Positions 61,259 to 64,000 of a stretch of DNA of 64,000 bases are shown here, piece by piece. How positions within the stretch are numbered: the first letter of the stretch is position 1; every line of letters begins with the position of its first letter. This stretch comes from Chitinophaga pinensis. Lineage in GTDB: Bacteria; Bacteroidota; Bacteroidia; NS11-12g; UBA9320. The DNA lies in contig CAMDGU010000004.1 of assembly GCA_945897885.1 (NCBI GenBank), positions 1-64,000 of the forward strand, in the 5' to 3' direction. The translations under genes and the position numbers were made by a program. Under the pieces are notes generated by a model that saw only the letters and a program-made list of their open reading frames with translations, was not told the DNA's origin and did not search any database.

Positions 61259-64000
61259 ATGATAAAGAAAATTAAACCCATTTTAATTCTTGCGTTGTTT
61301 GCTGTTACCTCCACAGCCTACGGGCAGTATGAATTATTGGAAAAAGTTGAGCCACAACCCGGCAAACCCGTTATTGCATTTGAAAAGTATAAGTTGCTAA
61401 GCAATGACCTTACTTTAATTATTCACGAAGACCATTCAGATCCAATTGTACACGTTGAAGTTGCCTACCATGTAGGTTCGGCTCGAGAAAGTGTTAGAAA
61501 CAGTGGATTTGCTCATTTCTTTGAACATATGATGTTTCAAGGCTCCAAGAATATAGCTGACGAAGAACATTTTAAGTTGATTTCAAAAGCCGGGGGAACA
61601 AACAATGCCTTTACTGCGTTTGATGAAACCGTTTATATAAACACAGCACCAAGCAATTTTACCGAAACCATGCTTTGGATGGAAGCGGATAGAATGTCTA
61701 CCCTTTTAGATGGTTTTACCCAAGCCAAATTTGAAAGCCAGCGTAATGCTGTAAAAAACGAAAAGAAACAAAGTTATGATAACCAGCCATATGGTATGTT
61801 GAGCGAAGTAATGTTTAAAACCATGTTTTCCAACCAGCCATCATATGAGTGGACTCCAATCGGGTTTACAGATGATTTGGATATTGCTACTTATAATGAT
61901 TTGCGTAAATTCTTTTTGAGATGGTACAAACCAAATAATGCTACTATCGTGGTTTCTGGTGATGTTAATCCTGAAGAAGTAAAAGAATGGGTTAATAAAT
62001 ATTACGGAACTTTTAAAAAAGGTAAGCCTGTACCAAAATCAAGACGTATTAATCCAATTTTAGCCTACGACCAATATGTTGAAATTCCGGATAATATTTA
62101 TTTGCCGCTTACTTTAATGGCTTGGCCAACAGTTCCCGAATTTCATAAAGACCAAAACGCATTGGATATTTTGGGTTATGTACTTGCAGGAAATAATAGC
62201 TCACCATTATACCAACGCTTTGTAAAAACTGAAGACGCTGTTCAGGTTTCAGCGGGTAATAGTGCTTTGGAACTTGCCGGATTAATGGAAATAGATGTTG
62301 TAGCTGCTTATGGCGGTATGACTTTAAAGGAAGTTGAAACGAGGATTCGTGAAGTATTGGCTGACTTTGATAAAAAGGGCCTTACCATGGAAGAACTTAA
62401 CAAAGCTAAAACTGTATTTAAAACCGGTGCCATCAATGTAATGGATGGTGTACAGTCCAAAGCTTTAAAATTAAGTCACTGGAGCATGATGCTTAACAAG
62501 CCTTACAATTTAAATAATGAAATAGCCGATATTGAAGCGGTAACTATTGATGATGTAATGCGTGTGTTTAGAACTTACATTAAAGACAAAAAATGCCTTA
62601 TCGTAAATGTAGTTCCTCAAGGTAAAGAAACTGAAGATACAGCTAAAGGGAAAAGTGTTAACCCGCATGCATTTGAGCAAAAAGTTAATGATCCTCAATA
62701 TGATGGATTGACTTATGAAGAACCTGTTGATAATTTTGACCGTTCACAAAAACCGAATCAGAAACCGGTTACTGCTGTAACTTTACCTGAATTTTATCAA
62801 GCTTCTTTTGATAATGGTTTAAAATTAATAGGTACCCAAACAAGTGAAAGCCCCAAAGTTATTCTTTCGTTTAATATGGAAGGTGGGCAATTGGTTGAGG
62901 TTGGAAAATATCCAATTGGTACAGCCTCTATCACCGCCGGTTTGATGACTGAAGGTACATCCGCCCTAACTTCAGAGCAATTTCAATCAGAACTTGATAA
63001 ACTGGGTAGTAACATTAGTTTTGGTAGTTCTGAAAACGGAACCAATTGCTATGTTAGTTGCCTAAAAGAAAATTTGGATGCTACACTTCGTTTACTGGAA
63101 GGAGCCTTAATGACTCCTCGTTTTGATGCAGCAGATTTTAAACGTATGAAAAAACAAATGTTAGAATCTGTTCAAAGCAACAAGAAAAACCCATCGGTTA
63201 TGTCTGACCTGGCTTTTAACAAAATTTTATACAAAGGAACTTTAATTGAAGAGTCAAGCTCAGGTTCATTTAAATCCATAAATAAAATCAAGTTGGATGA
63301 TGTGAAAGATTATTACAACAAGTTTTATTCACCATCGGTTACTTCATTAGTAATTTCAGGAGATATTTCTAAAGACGAAGCGTTAGAAAAATTAAGTTTT
63401 TTGAAAAAATGGCAAGCCAAAGCTGTTGTTATTCCCTCTATTGGCACATTGCCCAAAATGGATAAAGTTCAGATTTATTTAATTGATAAACCGTATGCTC
63501 CTCAATCCGTTGTTACGGTATGTCAAAATCACATTCCTTACGATTATAATGGTGATTATTTTAAAACTAACGTTATGTATTTTCCATTAGGAGGAAACTT
63601 TAACAGCCGATTAACCATGAACATTCGTGAAGAGCATGGTTTTGCTTATAGCCCTCAATCAGCATTTTATGGTAATAAGCAGTATGGTTCATTCTTTTGG
63701 CAAGCCGATGTACGAACCAATGCTACCGATAGCGCCATCCGCGAGGTAATGAAAGAAATAGTAAATTACAAAGCCAATGGTGTTACTGAAGAAGAATTAA
63801 AGTTTGCCAAAAGCTCTTTATTATTAGCTGATGCCTTAAAATATGAATCACCTAATCAAAAGGCCGGTTTCTTAAATAGAATTATTACCTACAATTTGCC
63901 AAAAACATACGTTAACGAGCAATTGCAAATAATTGAAGGCATGACAAAAGCCGATGTAGATGCCATAGCTAAAAAAACGCTTCAACCTGAAACTATGACT
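61259..64000 (+). CDS. M16 (insulinase/pitrilysin) family metallopeptidase, truncated by window end
   Basis: MIKKIKPILILALFAVTSTAYGQ signal peptide, FAHFFEHMMFQGSKN (HxxEH), VVSGDVNPEEVKEW, second M16 domain; not in ORF track because it has no stop in the window. Confidence 0.95.
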   Translation, partial: MIKKIKPILILALFAVTSTAYGQYELLEKVEPQPGKPVIAFEKYKLLSNDLTLIIHEDHSDPIVHVEVAYHVGSARESVRNSGFAHFFEHMMFQGSKNIADEEHFKLISKAGGTNNAFTAFDETVYINTAPSNFTETMLWMEADRMSTLLDGFTQAKFESQRNAVKNEKKQSYDNQPYGMLSEVMFKTMFSNQPSYEWTPIGFTDDLDIATYNDLRKFFLRWYKPNNATIVVSGDVNPEEVKEWVNKYYGTFKKGKPVPKSRRINPILAYDQYVEIPDNIYLPLTLMAWPTVPEFHKDQNALDILGYVLAGNNSSPLYQRFVKTEDAVQVSAGNSALELAGLMEIDVVAAYGGMTLKEVETRIREVLADFDKKGLTMEELNKAKTVFKTGAINVMDGVQSKALKLSHWSMMLNKPYNLNNEIADIEAVTIDDVMRVFRTYIKDKKCLIVNVVPQGKETEDTAKGKSVNPHAFEQKVNDPQYDGLTYEEPVDNFDRSQKPNQKPVTAVTLPEFYQASFDNGLKLIGTQTSESPKVILSFNMEGGQLVEVGKYPIGTASITAGLMTEGTSALTSEQFQSELDKLGSNISFGSSENGTNCYVSCLKENLDATLRLLEGALMTPRFDAADFKRMKKQMLESVQSNKKNPSVMSDLAFNKILYKGTLIEESSSGSFKSINKIKLDDVKDYYNKFYSPSVTSLVISGDISKDEALEKLSFLKKWQAKAVVIPSIGTLPKMDKVQIYLIDKPYAPQSVVTVCQNHIPYDYNGDYFKTNVMYFPLGGNFNSRLTMNIREEHGFAYSPQSAFYGNKQYGSFFWQADVRTNATDSAIREVMKEIVNYKANGVTEEELKFAKSSLLLADALKYESPNQKAGFLNRIITYNLPKTYVNEQLQIIEGMTKADVDAIAKKTLQPETMT

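Overview
This is ordinary-looking Bacteroidota chromosome: AT-rich, mostly housekeeping and cell-envelope genes, with Bacteroidota-type promoters (TTTG-N19-TAnnTTTG). Recognisable content: a PorP/SprF-like protein next to a PKD-repeat adhesin with a gliding-type C-terminus (T9SS); an AlkB-like hydroxylase; der and era; initiator tRNA-fMet; a MoxR-type ATPase next to a VWA protein; a comM/YifB-like ATPase; a TonB-dependent receptor; a class III cyclase; two L,D-transpeptidases; uvrA; a Deg-type protease; MscS; rfbC; an M61 peptidase; rlmH; an OmpA-like protein; RNase E/G; HU; mutY-ssb-gldE-gldD; a large TPR protein; a UspA pair; a flippase; tRNA-His; a DUF4399-like lipoprotein; and an M16 peptidase that runs off the right edge. 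I found no CRISPR array, prophage, intact transposase or recognisable defence island, and I cannot claim a proven new system. The items most worth a second look are: (1) a lipoprotein ORF that starts 1 nt after the encoded CCA of tRNA-His, behind a tRNA promoter, suggesting a leaderless mRNA made by tRNA 3' processing; (2) a 142-bp nested inverted-repeat element at the end of a decayed DUF1697 gene and next to a patatin C-terminal remnant; (3) a 3'-half tRNA-Arg(CCU) fragment suggesting an island boundary; (4) a recurring intergenic composite of a C5/G5 palindrome followed by an 8-bp-period repeat; (5) a 29-aa mS38/AURKAIP1-COX24-like basic protein missed by the ORF track; (6) several pseudogenes, including a T9SS cargo gene with two in-frame stops. 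All product names come from reading the translations by eye; no database search was run.
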